A stretch of 57,025 nucleotides of DNA, taken from positions 1 through 57,025 of the forward strand of contig JACKKO010000005.1 of NCBI GenBank assembly GCA_024236395.1, read 5' to 3'. Position 1 is the stretch's first letter, and each line of letters begins with the position of its first letter. The position numbers and the translations under genes are program-made. The notes beneath the pieces are model-generated. The model saw only the letters and a program-made list of their open reading frames with translations. It did no database searches and was not told the DNA's origin. The DNA is from Hyphomicrobiales bacterium. Its GTDB lineage: Bacteria; Pseudomonadota; Alphaproteobacteria; Rickettsiales; JACKKO01. Positions 25,717 to 33,656 of this stretch are shown in pieces.

Positions 25717-27159
25717 TCATACTTCAGTGCCGCCCACGGTCATCCCCTGAATGCGCAGGGTGGGCTGGGCGACGCCCACAGGAACGCTCTGGGCATCCTT
25801 GCCACAGGTGCCGATCCCCGGGTCTAACTGCATATCATTGCCTACGGCGGTAATTTTCTGCATCACGTCTGGCCCGTTGCCAATTAATGTCGCGCCTTTG
25901 ACGGGAGCACCAATCTTGCCGTCTTCAATCATATAGGCCTCTGAGGCGGAGAACACGAACCGTCCGGAGGTAATATCCACCTGTCCACCGCCAAAATTAA
26001 CGGCGTATAATCCATGCCTAACCGATTTCAGGATGTCTTCCGGGTCACGGTCACCACTGAGCATGCACGTATTGGTCATGCGCGGCATCGGCTGGTGCTC
26101 AAAGCTTTCCCGACGGCCATTCCCCGTGGGACTCACGCCCATCAGGCGGGCATTCAGGCGATCCTGCATATACCCTTTCAGGATACCGTTCTCGATTAAT
26201 ACCGTACGTCCGGCAGGTGTCCCTTCATCATCCACGCTCAGCGAGCCGCGCCGGTCTGGCAACGTACCATCATCCACCACGGTGACGCCCGGGGCAGCCA
26301 CCCGTTCTCCGATTCGGCCAGAAAATACGGAGGTCCCTTTGCGGTTGAAATCACCTTCCAGACCGTGCCCTACTGCCTCATGCAGCAAGACGCCCGGCCA
26401 GCCAGGCCCTACCACTACCGTCATCTCTCCGGCCGGTGCCGGCTTAGCCGATACGTTCACCAACGCCTGCCGTAACGCTTCGTCTGCGGCTTTCTTCCAT
26501 TGGGCTTCCGCGATAAATGGGCCGTAGGGCTGGCGGCCACCCATGCCGTAGCTGCCACGCTCCATATTCCCGTTTTCTTCCACTACCACGGAGATATTGA
26601 GCCGAACCAGAGGGCGAATATCGCCTACTTCCTGCCCATCTTCACGCTGAATCAGTACCGCCTGCCATTCGCCGCTGAGTGAAACGCTGACCTGCCGTAC
26701 CCGACTATCCTTCGCACGTAAATACGCGTCAATTTCCTGTAAAAGTCTTGTTTTTTGTGTAAAATCCACTTCCTGAAGCGGGTTGATATCCGGATAATGG
26801 TGCACGGTGACAGCCGCTGGAGCCGGAATCACATTGGCCGAACCATTATGTCCTGCTCTGACAGCCTGAACAACATCGGCCGCCCGTTTCAGGCTGGCTT
26901 CTGAAAGATCCGTGGAATGGGCGTAGGCCGTCCCCTCCCCCAGCACAGAGCGCAGCCCAAACCCTCTGGAAGTATCAAATGTCGCACTCTTTAAACAGTT
27001 GTCATCAAAGACCAGACTTTCCGATTGGCTGTATTCCAGAAATAATTCACCATCATCCATTCCTCCCAGCGCATCTCCTATAATACCCTGGACACGGTTG
27101 TGATCTAATCCAGTATGGTCAAAAAACAACGTGTGAAGTGTTGTAAGTGAATTTGTCAT
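25717..27159 (-). CDS. tldD: TldD-family metalloprotease
   Basis: The 480-residue TldD subunit. TldD/TldE heterodimers digest unfolded or modified peptides, and in some bacteria mature microcin and control gyrase-inhibitor peptides. The zinc motif is HEAVGHGLEGD (HExxxH at 260-265); a downstream GTCGKDAQ near 455 and the DIRPLVRLNISVVVEENG block are also typical. Length and motif match TldD, not the partner TldE, which lacks the zinc motif. Position immediately upstream and divergent from the cytochrome oxidase cluster is common in alphaproteobacteria. Confidence 0.94.
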   Translation of the reverse strand: MTNSLTTLHTLFFDHTGLDHNRVQGIIGDALGGMDDGELFLEYSQSESLVFDDNCLKSATFDTSRGFGLRSVLGEGTAYAHSTDLSEASLKRAADVVQAVRAGHNGSANVIPAPAAVTVHHYPDINPLQEVDFTQKTRLLQEIDAYLRAKDSRVRQVSVSLSGEWQAVLIQREDGQEVGDIRPLVRLNISVVVEENGNMERGSYGMGGRQPYGPFIAEAQWKKAADEALRQALVNVSAKPAPAGEMTVVVGPGWPGVLLHEAVGHGLEGDFNRKGTSVFSGRIGERVAAPGVTVVDDGTLPDRRGSLSVDDEGTPAGRTVLIENGILKGYMQDRLNARLMGVSPTGNGRRESFEHQPMPRMTNTCMLSGDRDPEDILKSVRHGLYAVNFGGGQVDITSGRFVFSASEAYMIEDGKIGAPVKGATLIGNGPDVMQKITAVGNDMQLDPGIGTCGKDAQSVPVGVAQPTLRIQGMTVGGTEV

Positions 27160-27188
27160 CGTCCTAACCTGTTATTCGTCCTAAGTAC

Positions 27189-27217
27189 TTGCCATTGGTA
27201 TGGGCATTAAGTATATA
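27189..27217 (+). promoter_or_regulatory. Promoter of the cytochrome oxidase cluster
   Basis: TTGCCA (-35), 17-base spacer, TATATA (-10), 44 bases before the coxB ATG in the divergent gap to tldD. Near-consensus spacing. Confidence 0.6.
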
Positions 27218-27261
27218 GAGCGTAATTTTTCGTATTGTAAAGGTAATCGCAAGTATTTGTT

Positions 27262-28089
27262 ATGCGCAAAGTTCTTTTTACTTCTTTTTTGATGCTCGTC
27301 ACAATCGTAGTCGCAATGCCGGTTTTGGCGGCCGCACCTGAGCCCTGGCAGTTAGGGCTTCAGGAGCCGGCTTCTCCGGTAATGGAGAAGTTATCATGGT
27401 TGCACAATGGTTTGCTGATGTATGTCATTTCCGGAGTAAGTATTTTTGTGCTGGTTCTGCTGGTGGTGGTTTGCCTGCGCTTTAATGAGAAAGCGAATCC
27501 CAAGCCCAGTAAAAATGCACACAATACCTTACTGGAAATTGTGTGGACAACAATACCGGTTCTGATCCTTCTGACGATTTTTATTAACAGTTATCGCATT
27601 ATTCGCGAAGCATCTGATATTCCGGAACCGGAAATGACGCTGAAGGTAGTGGGTTACCAATGGTATTGGGGCTATCAATACCCGGATAACGGGAATTTTT
27701 CTTATGATAGCTACATGCTCCAGGAAGCGGATTTACCGGAAGGTGGGAAACGCCTGCTGGAAGTAGATAATGAAGTAGTATTACCGGTTGATACCACCAT
27801 TCGTGTACAGATTGCTGCTGCAGATGTTATTCATGCATGGGCGGTGCCTGCCCTGGGGATAAAAACGGATGCCGTTCCCGGTCGCCTGAATGAAACCTGG
27901 GTGCGCATTGATAAGCCCGGTGTTTATTACGGGCAATGTTCTGAGCTATGCGGTACCAATCATGGTTTTATGCCGGTGGTTATTCATGCCGTCTCCAAAG
28001 AGGAATTTAACACCTGGGTGGCAGAGGCACAGCAAAAATTTGCCGGTGACATGTTAACTGCGCCTTATAAAGTGGCTGAAGTAAACTAA
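27262..28089 (+). CDS. coxB: Cytochrome c oxidase subunit II
   Basis: CuA-bearing subunit of the aa3-type oxidase that accepts electrons from cytochrome c. It has 275 residues: an N-terminal signal/TM, a TM hairpin (about 52-72 and 92-110), and a periplasmic cupredoxin domain. CuA ligands are H191, C226, E228 (backbone), C230, H234 and M237 within YGQCSELCGTNHGFMP; the aromatic electron-entry patch is GYQWYWGYQYP (131-141). No fused cytochrome c domain. First gene of the cluster, with a promoter upstream. Confidence 0.97.
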   Translation: MRKVLFTSFLMLVTIVVAMPVLAAAPEPWQLGLQEPASPVMEKLSWLHNGLLMYVISGVSIFVLVLLVVVCLRFNEKANPKPSKNAHNTLLEIVWTTIPVLILLTIFINSYRIIREASDIPEPEMTLKVVGYQWYWGYQYPDNGNFSYDSYMLQEADLPEGGKRLLEVDNEVVLPVDTTIRVQIAAADVIHAWAVPALGIKTDAVPGRLNETWVRIDKPGVYYGQCSELCGTNHGFMPVVIHAVSKEEFNTWVAEAQQKFAGDMLTAPYKVAEVN

Positions 28090-28112
28090 CCAATCATTAT
28101 TCAGGAATTATC

Positions 28113-29714
28113 ATGAGCAACGCACATTCTTCCGATCACCACGATCACGCTCCAAAAGGCTGGAAGCGCTGGGCTTACTCCACCAACCATAAAGACATCG
28201 GCACGATGTATATGGTTTTTGCTATTATGGCAGGGCTGGTTGGTGGTGCATTTTCTGTGGCCTTACGTATGGAGCTGGCCGCACCGGGCGATCAGTATTT
28301 CCATGGAAATTATCACTTATATAATGTGTTTTTGACGGCGCACGCGCTTATCATGGTGTTCTTTATGATTATGCCAGCGCTCATTGGGGGGTTTGGCAAC
28401 TGGTTTGTGCCTCTCTTGATTGGTGCACCGGATATGGCTTTTCCCCGGATGAATAACATCAGCTTCTGGCTGCTGGTGACCTCGTTTATCATGCTGCTGG
28501 GCTCTGCTTTTGCCGATGGAGGCGCGGGAACGGGGTGGACATTATATCCCCCACTTAGTGGTGCAACAGCCCATGGTGGTATGGCCGTGGATATGGCAAT
28601 TTTCAGTCTGCATATGGCCGGAGCATCCTCTATTCTCGGGGCGATTAATTTCATCGTGACGATCTTTAATATGCGTGCACCGGGTATGCGCCTGTTTGCG
28701 ATGCCGCTCTTTCCGTGGTCAATCCTGGTGACTGCCTTCCTGCTGGTTCTTTCTCTGCCGGTACTGGGTGGTGCAATCACCATGTTGCTGACTGACCGTA
28801 ATTTTGGTACATCCTTCTTTAACCCGGCGGGTGGTGGTGACCCCATCTTGTTCCAGCATTTGTTCTGGTTCTTTGGCCATCCGGAAGTGTACATTATTAT
28901 TCTCCCGGCCTTTGGTATCATCAGCCAGGTAGTTTCCACCTTCTCCCGCAAGCCGGTGTTCGGCTATCTGGGGATGGTGGTAGCGATGTCGAGCATTGGT
29001 CTGGTTGGCTTTGTGGTGTGGGCGCACCACATGTTTACCACCGGTCTGACCACGGGTACTAAGCTCTATTTCACCTTTGCCACGTTGGTGATCGCCGTGC
29101 CGACAGGGATTAAAATTTTTAGCTGGATTGCCACAATGTGGGGTGGTTCTATCAGCTTTAAAACCCCGATGCTGTTTGCGATCGGCTTCATCTTCCTATT
29201 TACCATTGGCGGTGTCACCGGGGTGGTGCTGGCCAATGCCGGGATGGATATTGCCATGCATGACACCTATTACGTGGTGGCGCACTTCCATTACGTGATG
29301 TCGCTGGGTGCGCTTTTTGGGGCGTTTGCGGGCTTTTATTACTGGTTCCCCAAAATGACCGGCAAAATGTACAGTGAGCCACTGGGAAAGATTCACTTCT
29401 GGCTGACCTTTATTGGTGCCAACGTGACCTTCTTTCCGCAGCACTTCCTGGGGCTTTCCGGTATGCCACGTCGTATTCCGGATTACCCAGATGCGTTTGC
29501 AGGGTGGAATTACATTTCTTCCATTGGTTCGTATATCGGTTTTGGGGCAAGTGTTTTCTTCCTTTATGTCGTATGGCAGGCCTTTGCCCATGGCAAAAAA
29601 GTGGGCAACAACCCATGGGGTGAAGGCGCGGACACACTAGAGTGGACACTTCCCTCCCCGACACCGTTCCATACTTTTGAAACACAGCCAAAAGTTGAAC
29701 CGGTGAAACATTAG
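28113..29714 (+). CDS. coxA: Cytochrome c oxidase subunit I
   Basis: Catalytic subunit with heme a and the heme a3-CuB centre, twelve TM helices, 533 residues. Key motifs: TAHALIMVFFMIMPALIGGFGN (heme a His), HLFWFFGHPEVYIIILPAFGII (CuB His and the cross-linked His-Tyr pair), VWAHHMFTTG (CuB His pair), and HDTYYVVAHFHYVMS (heme ligands). The D-channel NPxxN-type and the K-channel residues are in normal context, so it is an A-type oxidase. GGAATT precedes the ATG; the C-terminus is soluble. Confidence 0.98.
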   Translation: MSNAHSSDHHDHAPKGWKRWAYSTNHKDIGTMYMVFAIMAGLVGGAFSVALRMELAAPGDQYFHGNYHLYNVFLTAHALIMVFFMIMPALIGGFGNWFVPLLIGAPDMAFPRMNNISFWLLVTSFIMLLGSAFADGGAGTGWTLYPPLSGATAHGGMAVDMAIFSLHMAGASSILGAINFIVTIFNMRAPGMRLFAMPLFPWSILVTAFLLVLSLPVLGGAITMLLTDRNFGTSFFNPAGGGDPILFQHLFWFFGHPEVYIIILPAFGIISQVVSTFSRKPVFGYLGMVVAMSSIGLVGFVVWAHHMFTTGLTTGTKLYFTFATLVIAVPTGIKIFSWIATMWGGSISFKTPMLFAIGFIFLFTIGGVTGVVLANAGMDIAMHDTYYVVAHFHYVMSLGALFGAFAGFYYWFPKMTGKMYSEPLGKIHFWLTFIGANVTFFPQHFLGLSGMPRRIPDYPDAFAGWNYISSIGSYIGFGASVFFLYVVWQAFAHGKKVGNNPWGEGADTLEWTLPSPTPFHTFETQPKVEPVKH

Positions 29715-29737
29715 TCTGCAACTCGTTAGGCAATAGA

Positions 29738-30208
29738 ATGAATGAAGAAGCTCAGCAAAAGTGCCCGATGGGTAACCTAGGCCGCAAGGTATTTGCTGTG
29801 CTATTACTGGCAGTCTATGGCAATGTGGTTGGCTACGTGGTATGGGGTAAGCTGTTTCAGGGTGTACTCGCCCAATATAATCACCTTTGGCGCCCAATGC
29901 AGAGTCCGGAATGGAGTTATATGCCGGTAGCCTACCTGATCGCTGCCGTCTTTTTTAGTGCCATTTATTGCGTTTTCAGCCGGGCATTTAATTATAACTG
30001 CCGTTTCCAAAAGGGTATCGTTATCGGCCTTTTTATCTGGTTGCTTACCGGCGTGGTCAATACGGTATTTTGGTATATCATTCACCCAATCCCCCTGATT
30101 CTGACGGTACCGAGCCTATTAGACCCCTTCTTATTTTATGTGGGGGGTGGGATTATTATTTCAGGACTTTGCGGTAAGCAATCATGCGCAGTCAATCCCA
30201 AACCATAG
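29738..30208 (+). CDS. Four-helix membrane protein inserted in the cox cluster, unknown
   Basis: A 156-residue protein with four predicted TM helices (about 18-38, 66-86, 95-115, 124-146). Recognisable features are KCPMGNLGRKVF at the start, YNHLWRPMQSPEWSYMPVAYLIAAVFF, and HPIPLILTVPSLLDPFLFYVGGGIIISG. I do not assign a family. It sits between coxA and ctaB, where most alphaproteobacterial clusters have no gene, and its end overlaps the ctaB start by 25 bases, so it is translated within the oxidase transcript. A role in oxidase assembly or copper/heme handling is a guess from position. Confidence 0.65.
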   Translation: MNEEAQQKCPMGNLGRKVFAVLLLAVYGNVVGYVVWGKLFQGVLAQYNHLWRPMQSPEWSYMPVAYLIAAVFFSAIYCVFSRAFNYNCRFQKGIVIGLFIWLLTGVVNTVFWYIIHPIPLILTVPSLLDPFLFYVGGGIIISGLCGKQSCAVNPKP

Positions 30209-31107
30209 CCATTGATTCCCCTATTGCGATTCCGGCGGGAACCGTTCGGGATTTCTTCAGCCTGTTGAAGCCACGGGTTATGTCGCTCGTAGTCTTTACC
30301 GGGCTGGTTGGCCTGTTGTTGGCCCCAGGGACGATTCATCCGCTGATTGCCTGTGTAGCCGTGGGCTGCATTGCCCTTGGTTCAGGAGCTGCTGGCGCGA
30401 TTAACATGTGGTATGACCGCGATATTGATGCCATCATGCGCCGCACGGCAACACGTCCTGTTCCAGCAGGCCGGGTCAATCCGGAAAGCGCGCTGGAATT
30501 TGGCATTGTGCTGGCAACAATCTCCGTGTTGCTGATGGCTGTCGCGGTGAACCTTGCTGCAGCCGCGCTCCTGCTTGGTGCGATCCTTTTTTATACGCAT
30601 GTTTACACCATGTGGCTAAAGCGGACTACACCGCAGAATATCGTGATTGGCGGGGCAGCCGGGGCCTTTCCACCGGTGATTGGCTGGGTGGCAGTCACCG
30701 GCGATTTCAGCTTAGAGCCATGGTTGCTTTTTGCGATCATCTTTTTCTGGACCCCTCCCCACTTTTGGGCGCTATCGCTCTGTGGCGCTGAGGATTATAA
30801 ACGAGCGAACATTCCCATGCTTCCTGTAACCCACGGTATGGAGTATACCAAGCTCAATATTCTATTATACACAGTGGTGTTGGTTATGGTGACATTGCTG
30901 CCTTTTGCCGCGGAAGTGGCAGGGTACCTATACCTTTTCTCAGCATTTTTGCTCAATGCATTCCTGATAAAGCATGCATTGACCGTCTATCAGGGCACAG
31001 AGAGGAAGCAATATATGGGGATGTTTAAATATACCGTGCTGTATCTTTTCCTGCTTTTCCTGATGCTGGTGGTAGACCAATGGGTGACACAGTATGCCCT
31101 ATCATGA
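30184..31107 (+). CDS. ctaB: Protoheme IX farnesyltransferase
   Basis: Converts heme b to heme o, needed for heme a in the aa3 oxidase. The 307-residue UbiA-superfamily membrane protein shows NMWYDRDIDAIMRRTATRPVPAGR (first Asp motif and its conserved Arg), YTHVYTMWLKRTTPQNIVIGG and a FFWTPPHFWALSL motif. It starts inside the preceding gene and its last 14 bases overlap the small gene at 31094. Confidence 0.95.
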   Translation: MRSQSQTIAIDSPIAIPAGTVRDFFSLLKPRVMSLVVFTGLVGLLLAPGTIHPLIACVAVGCIALGSGAAGAINMWYDRDIDAIMRRTATRPVPAGRVNPESALEFGIVLATISVLLMAVAVNLAAAALLLGAILFYTHVYTMWLKRTTPQNIVIGGAAGAFPPVIGWVAVTGDFSLEPWLLFAIIFFWTPPHFWALSLCGAEDYKRANIPMLPVTHGMEYTKLNILLYTVVLVMVTLLPFAAEVAGYLYLFSAFLLNAFLIKHALTVYQGTERKQYMGMFKYTVLYLFLLFLMLVVDQWVTQYALS

Positions 31108-31216
31108 GATGCACCGGCGTAACCGGACTAAGAATTATACCCTTTTAGGTATTCTTCTTGCACTGGTAGTGCTGTTTTTTGCTCTGACGATCGTGAAAAT
31201 CAGCGGACTTTCCTGA
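31094..31216 (+). CDS. Small single-TM protein between ctaB and ctaG (CoxF-like)
   Basis: A 40-residue gene with a basic N-terminus (MPYHEMHRRNRTKNYTL) and one hydrophobic helix (LGILLALVVLFFALTIV) ending KISGLS. Its ATG lies inside the end of ctaB and its TGA overlaps the ctaG ATG by one base. Alphaproteobacterial clusters often contain an equally small basic single-helix protein at this place, annotated hypothetical or CoxF. I call it by position and shape only. Coding status is supported by the tight overlaps on both sides. Confidence 0.75.
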   Translation: MPYHEMHRRNRTKNYTLLGILLALVVLFFALTIVKISGLS

Positions 31217-31758
31217 TGACTAAAAAAAAGAGCAATGCCCGGTTGGGCTGGAGCATTGTCATGTTGGTGGTGGGGATGACCTGCCTAACCTTTGCTTCTG
31301 TTCCGCTATATAATCTCTTTTGCCGTGTCACTGGCTTTGGGGGAACCACGCAAGTGGCCGCAGATGTCCCGGAGGTAATCCTGGATCGTGAAATAACCGT
31401 TCGGTTTAATACAGATGTGGCCAAAGGCCTGGCATGGCGCTTTGTGCCCGAACAGACACAGCTAAAAGTAAAGGTTGGCGAACAACGCCTGGCCTTTTTT
31501 ACGGCAGAGAATCTGGCCGATAAACCCCTCACCGGCATGGCGATTTATAATGTTACCCCTAATGAGGTGGGGATTTATTTTAATAAGATTCAGTGTTTCT
31601 GCTTTGACCGCCAAACCCTTGCTCCGGGAGAAAAAATGCAGTTTCCGGTCTCGTTTTTTATTGACCCGGAGATCGTCCATGATAAAACTCTCGATGATAT
31701 ACGGACAATTACACTGTCTTATACGTTTTTTAATGCAGATACTTCGGAGATACCATGA
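31216..31758 (+). CDS. ctaG: Cytochrome c oxidase assembly protein CtaG/Cox11
   Basis: Copper chaperone that delivers Cu to the CuB site of subunit I. The 180-residue protein has an N-terminal TM anchor (about 11-29), the VPLYNLFCRVTGFGGTT block with C36, and the copper-binding CFCF pair (C127, C129) in KIQCFCFDRQTL. The periplasmic part is a beta domain ending DDIRTITLSYTFF. One-base overlap with the upstream small gene; its end overlaps coxC by 4 bases (ATGA). Confidence 0.95.
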   Translation: MTKKKSNARLGWSIVMLVVGMTCLTFASVPLYNLFCRVTGFGGTTQVAADVPEVILDREITVRFNTDVAKGLAWRFVPEQTQLKVKVGEQRLAFFTAENLADKPLTGMAIYNVTPNEVGIYFNKIQCFCFDRQTLAPGEKMQFPVSFFIDPEIVHDKTLDDIRTITLSYTFFNADTSEIP

Positions 31759-32573
31759 GCGCTGCCAAAGGACATGATTTTCACATTGTAAACCCTAGCC
31801 CCTGGCCGATTGTAGCCGCCTTCTCTACATTAACGGCGATGTTTGGTGCGGTATTGTTTTTTCATGAAAAAGCCAATGGCCAGATTGTACTGATTGCCGC
31901 TGCTGCCATGCTATTGCTGACGGCAGGTTTATGGTGGCGTGATGTTATTCGTGAGGGACGGTTTGATCATGCCCATACCGGGGTGGTACGCCGAGGCCTG
32001 CGTGCAGGCATGGCGCTCTTCATCCTCTCTGAGGTAATGTTTTTTGCCGCGTTTTTCTGGTCATTTTTTAAAGCCTGGCTGGCTCCAGTAGCTCAACTGG
32101 ATGGTTACTGGCCGGTGGCAGAAGGGGTATGGCCACCGGAAGGTATTGAGCCGTTTGATCCCTGGCATATCCCGTTCCTAAATACATTAATTTTGCTGCT
32201 TTCTGGTACAACCGTCACTTGGGCGCACCATGCCCTGCTAGAAGGCAACCAGAAAGATCTGGTTCGTGGTCTTGGCATTACGGTACTGCTGGGTATCCTC
32301 TTTACTTCTCTGCAGGCCTATGAATACTCGCATGCTACCTTTAGCTTTACCCAGGGGATTTACCCCTCTAATTTTTATATGGCGACGGGGTTTCATGGTT
32401 TCCACGTCATTGTGGGAACGGTTTTCTTGGCAGTTTGCTTTTTCCGTGCAAAAGCGGGGCAATTCAGTGAGAAACATCATTTGGGCTTTGAGTTTGCCGC
32501 GTGGTACTGGCATTTCGTCGATGTGGTTTGGATTTTCCTGTTCTTCTGGGTATACTGGGTCAGTAGCTTGTAG
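31755..32573 (+). CDS. coxC: Cytochrome c oxidase subunit III
   Basis: Seven-helix structural subunit, 272 residues. Typical segments are FHIVNPSPWPIVAAFSTL at the start, RGLRAGMALFILSEVMFFAAFFWSFF, WPPEGIEPFDPWHIPFLNTLILL, THHALLE-type WAHHALLEGN and FHGFHVIVGTVFLAVC, ending FAAWYWHFVDVVWIFLFFWVYWV. Overlaps ctaG by ATGA. Confidence 0.97.
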   Translation: MSAAKGHDFHIVNPSPWPIVAAFSTLTAMFGAVLFFHEKANGQIVLIAAAAMLLLTAGLWWRDVIREGRFDHAHTGVVRRGLRAGMALFILSEVMFFAAFFWSFFKAWLAPVAQLDGYWPVAEGVWPPEGIEPFDPWHIPFLNTLILLLSGTTVTWAHHALLEGNQKDLVRGLGITVLLGILFTSLQAYEYSHATFSFTQGIYPSNFYMATGFHGFHVIVGTVFLAVCFFRAKAGQFSEKHHLGFEFAAWYWHFVDVVWIFLFFWVYWVSSL

Positions 32574-32577
32574 GAGG

Positions 32578-32925
32578 ATGGTTTCTCCCTGGAAAGCAGG
32601 CTTCAGCCTGAAATGCCCGGCGTGTGGTAAGGGGAAACTGTATCGGGGCCTCCTGAAGGTTGCTGATTGTTGCGAAATCTGTCAGTTTCCAATCAAGGAT
32701 CACGATGCCGGAGATGCTCCTGCTTATATCAGCTTATTTCTAATTGCAATTCTGGCCAGTATTATCTTGTTTGTTATAGAAATAGTCTATGAGCCTCCCC
32801 TCTGGGTACATTTTGTGATACAAGGGGGCTTTATTATTGGCGGTTCAGTGCGTTGTCTGGTATATGCCAAAGCACTAATGATTGCATTTGATATGAAATA
32901 TAATCCCAGCCGCAAACAGGATTAA
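32578..32925 (+). CDS. DUF983 family zinc-ribbon membrane protein
   Basis: A 115-residue protein with two CxxC-like cysteine pairs near the N-terminus (LKCPACGKGK with C13/C16, and DCCEICQF with C31/C32/C35) and two TM helices (about 50-68 and 75-95), the DUF983 architecture. It is a regular member of alphaproteobacterial oxidase clusters between coxC and SURF1, so an assembly role is likely but not proven. The ATG begins 4 bases after the coxC stop and AGGAGG lies directly before it, closer than usual. A longer in-frame extension through coxC is not real. Confidence 0.85.
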   Translation: MVSPWKAGFSLKCPACGKGKLYRGLLKVADCCEICQFPIKDHDAGDAPAYISLFLIAILASIILFVIEIVYEPPLWVHFVIQGGFIIGGSVRCLVYAKALMIAFDMKYNPSRKQD

Positions 32926-32939
32926 CAGGTATCATAGCC

Positions 32940-33653
32940 ATGACACATCGTCGTTTTATCTGGTTTTCATTATTCAGTGTCCTGATGCTGGCGCTATTTA
33001 TTGCGCTGGGAACGTGGCAATTGCAGCGCCTAGCATGGAAAGAAAAACTAGTGGCTGAGGTGGAAATGCGTAAGGAAGAACCCATAATAACACTGACCGC
33101 TGATTTACAGGATATACCAGAAGAATATCGTTACGTGAATCTAGCAGGAACATGCCAGTATATTGATAGTATTCGCCTACAGGCCAAATATTATCAGGGG
33201 AAAAACGGGTTCCAGTACCTTGTTCCTGTCAAACTAAATGATGAAGTGGCCGTAATTGTGAATCTGGGCTGGTATCCGGAAAAGGAAGTGCCGCTCTATA
33301 CGCAGAATGCTGGTTGTGAGGTAAAAGGCATCGTCCGTACACGCTTTAAGGAACCCATGCGCTTCCTTCCCCAGAATAAGCCTGAGAAAAACTTCTGGCT
33401 GTGGAGCAATATTCCGCAGCTTGTATCCTTCCTTCAGGCTAAAAAAACCTATTCGAAGATACGGTTTTTACCCATTATTGTGCAGCGTATAGGCGAAACA
33501 GGTAACAGTACGCTTTATCCTATCCCTCTGAGCACGGATTATAATTACCGCAATGACCATCTTCAGTATGCTATTACCTGGTATGCCCTGGCACTGGTAA
33601 CCGTGGTAATGTACCTGTTTTTCTGGCGTGCACAAAAAAGACAGGAAGATTAG
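32940..33653 (+). CDS. SURF1 family cytochrome oxidase assembly protein
   Basis: Assembly factor involved in heme a insertion into subunit I. The 237-residue protein has an N-terminal TM (ISLFSVLMLALFIALGTWQLQRL-like, about 8-30) with the family Gly-Thr-Trp-Gln, a periplasmic domain containing NLGWYPEKEVPLY, and a C-terminal TM (NYRNDHLQYAITWYALALVTVVMYLFF) with the conserved NxHxxYA-type motif (NDHLQYAITW). Last cox gene; thrC follows after 3 bases. Confidence 0.93.
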   Translation: MTHRRFIWFSLFSVLMLALFIALGTWQLQRLAWKEKLVAEVEMRKEEPIITLTADLQDIPEEYRYVNLAGTCQYIDSIRLQAKYYQGKNGFQYLVPVKLNDEVAVIVNLGWYPEKEVPLYTQNAGCEVKGIVRTRFKEPMRFLPQNKPEKNFWLWSNIPQLVSFLQAKKTYSKIRFLPIIVQRIGETGNSTLYPIPLSTDYNYRNDHLQYAITWYALALVTVVMYLFFWRAQKRQED

Positions 33654-33656
33654 GGT

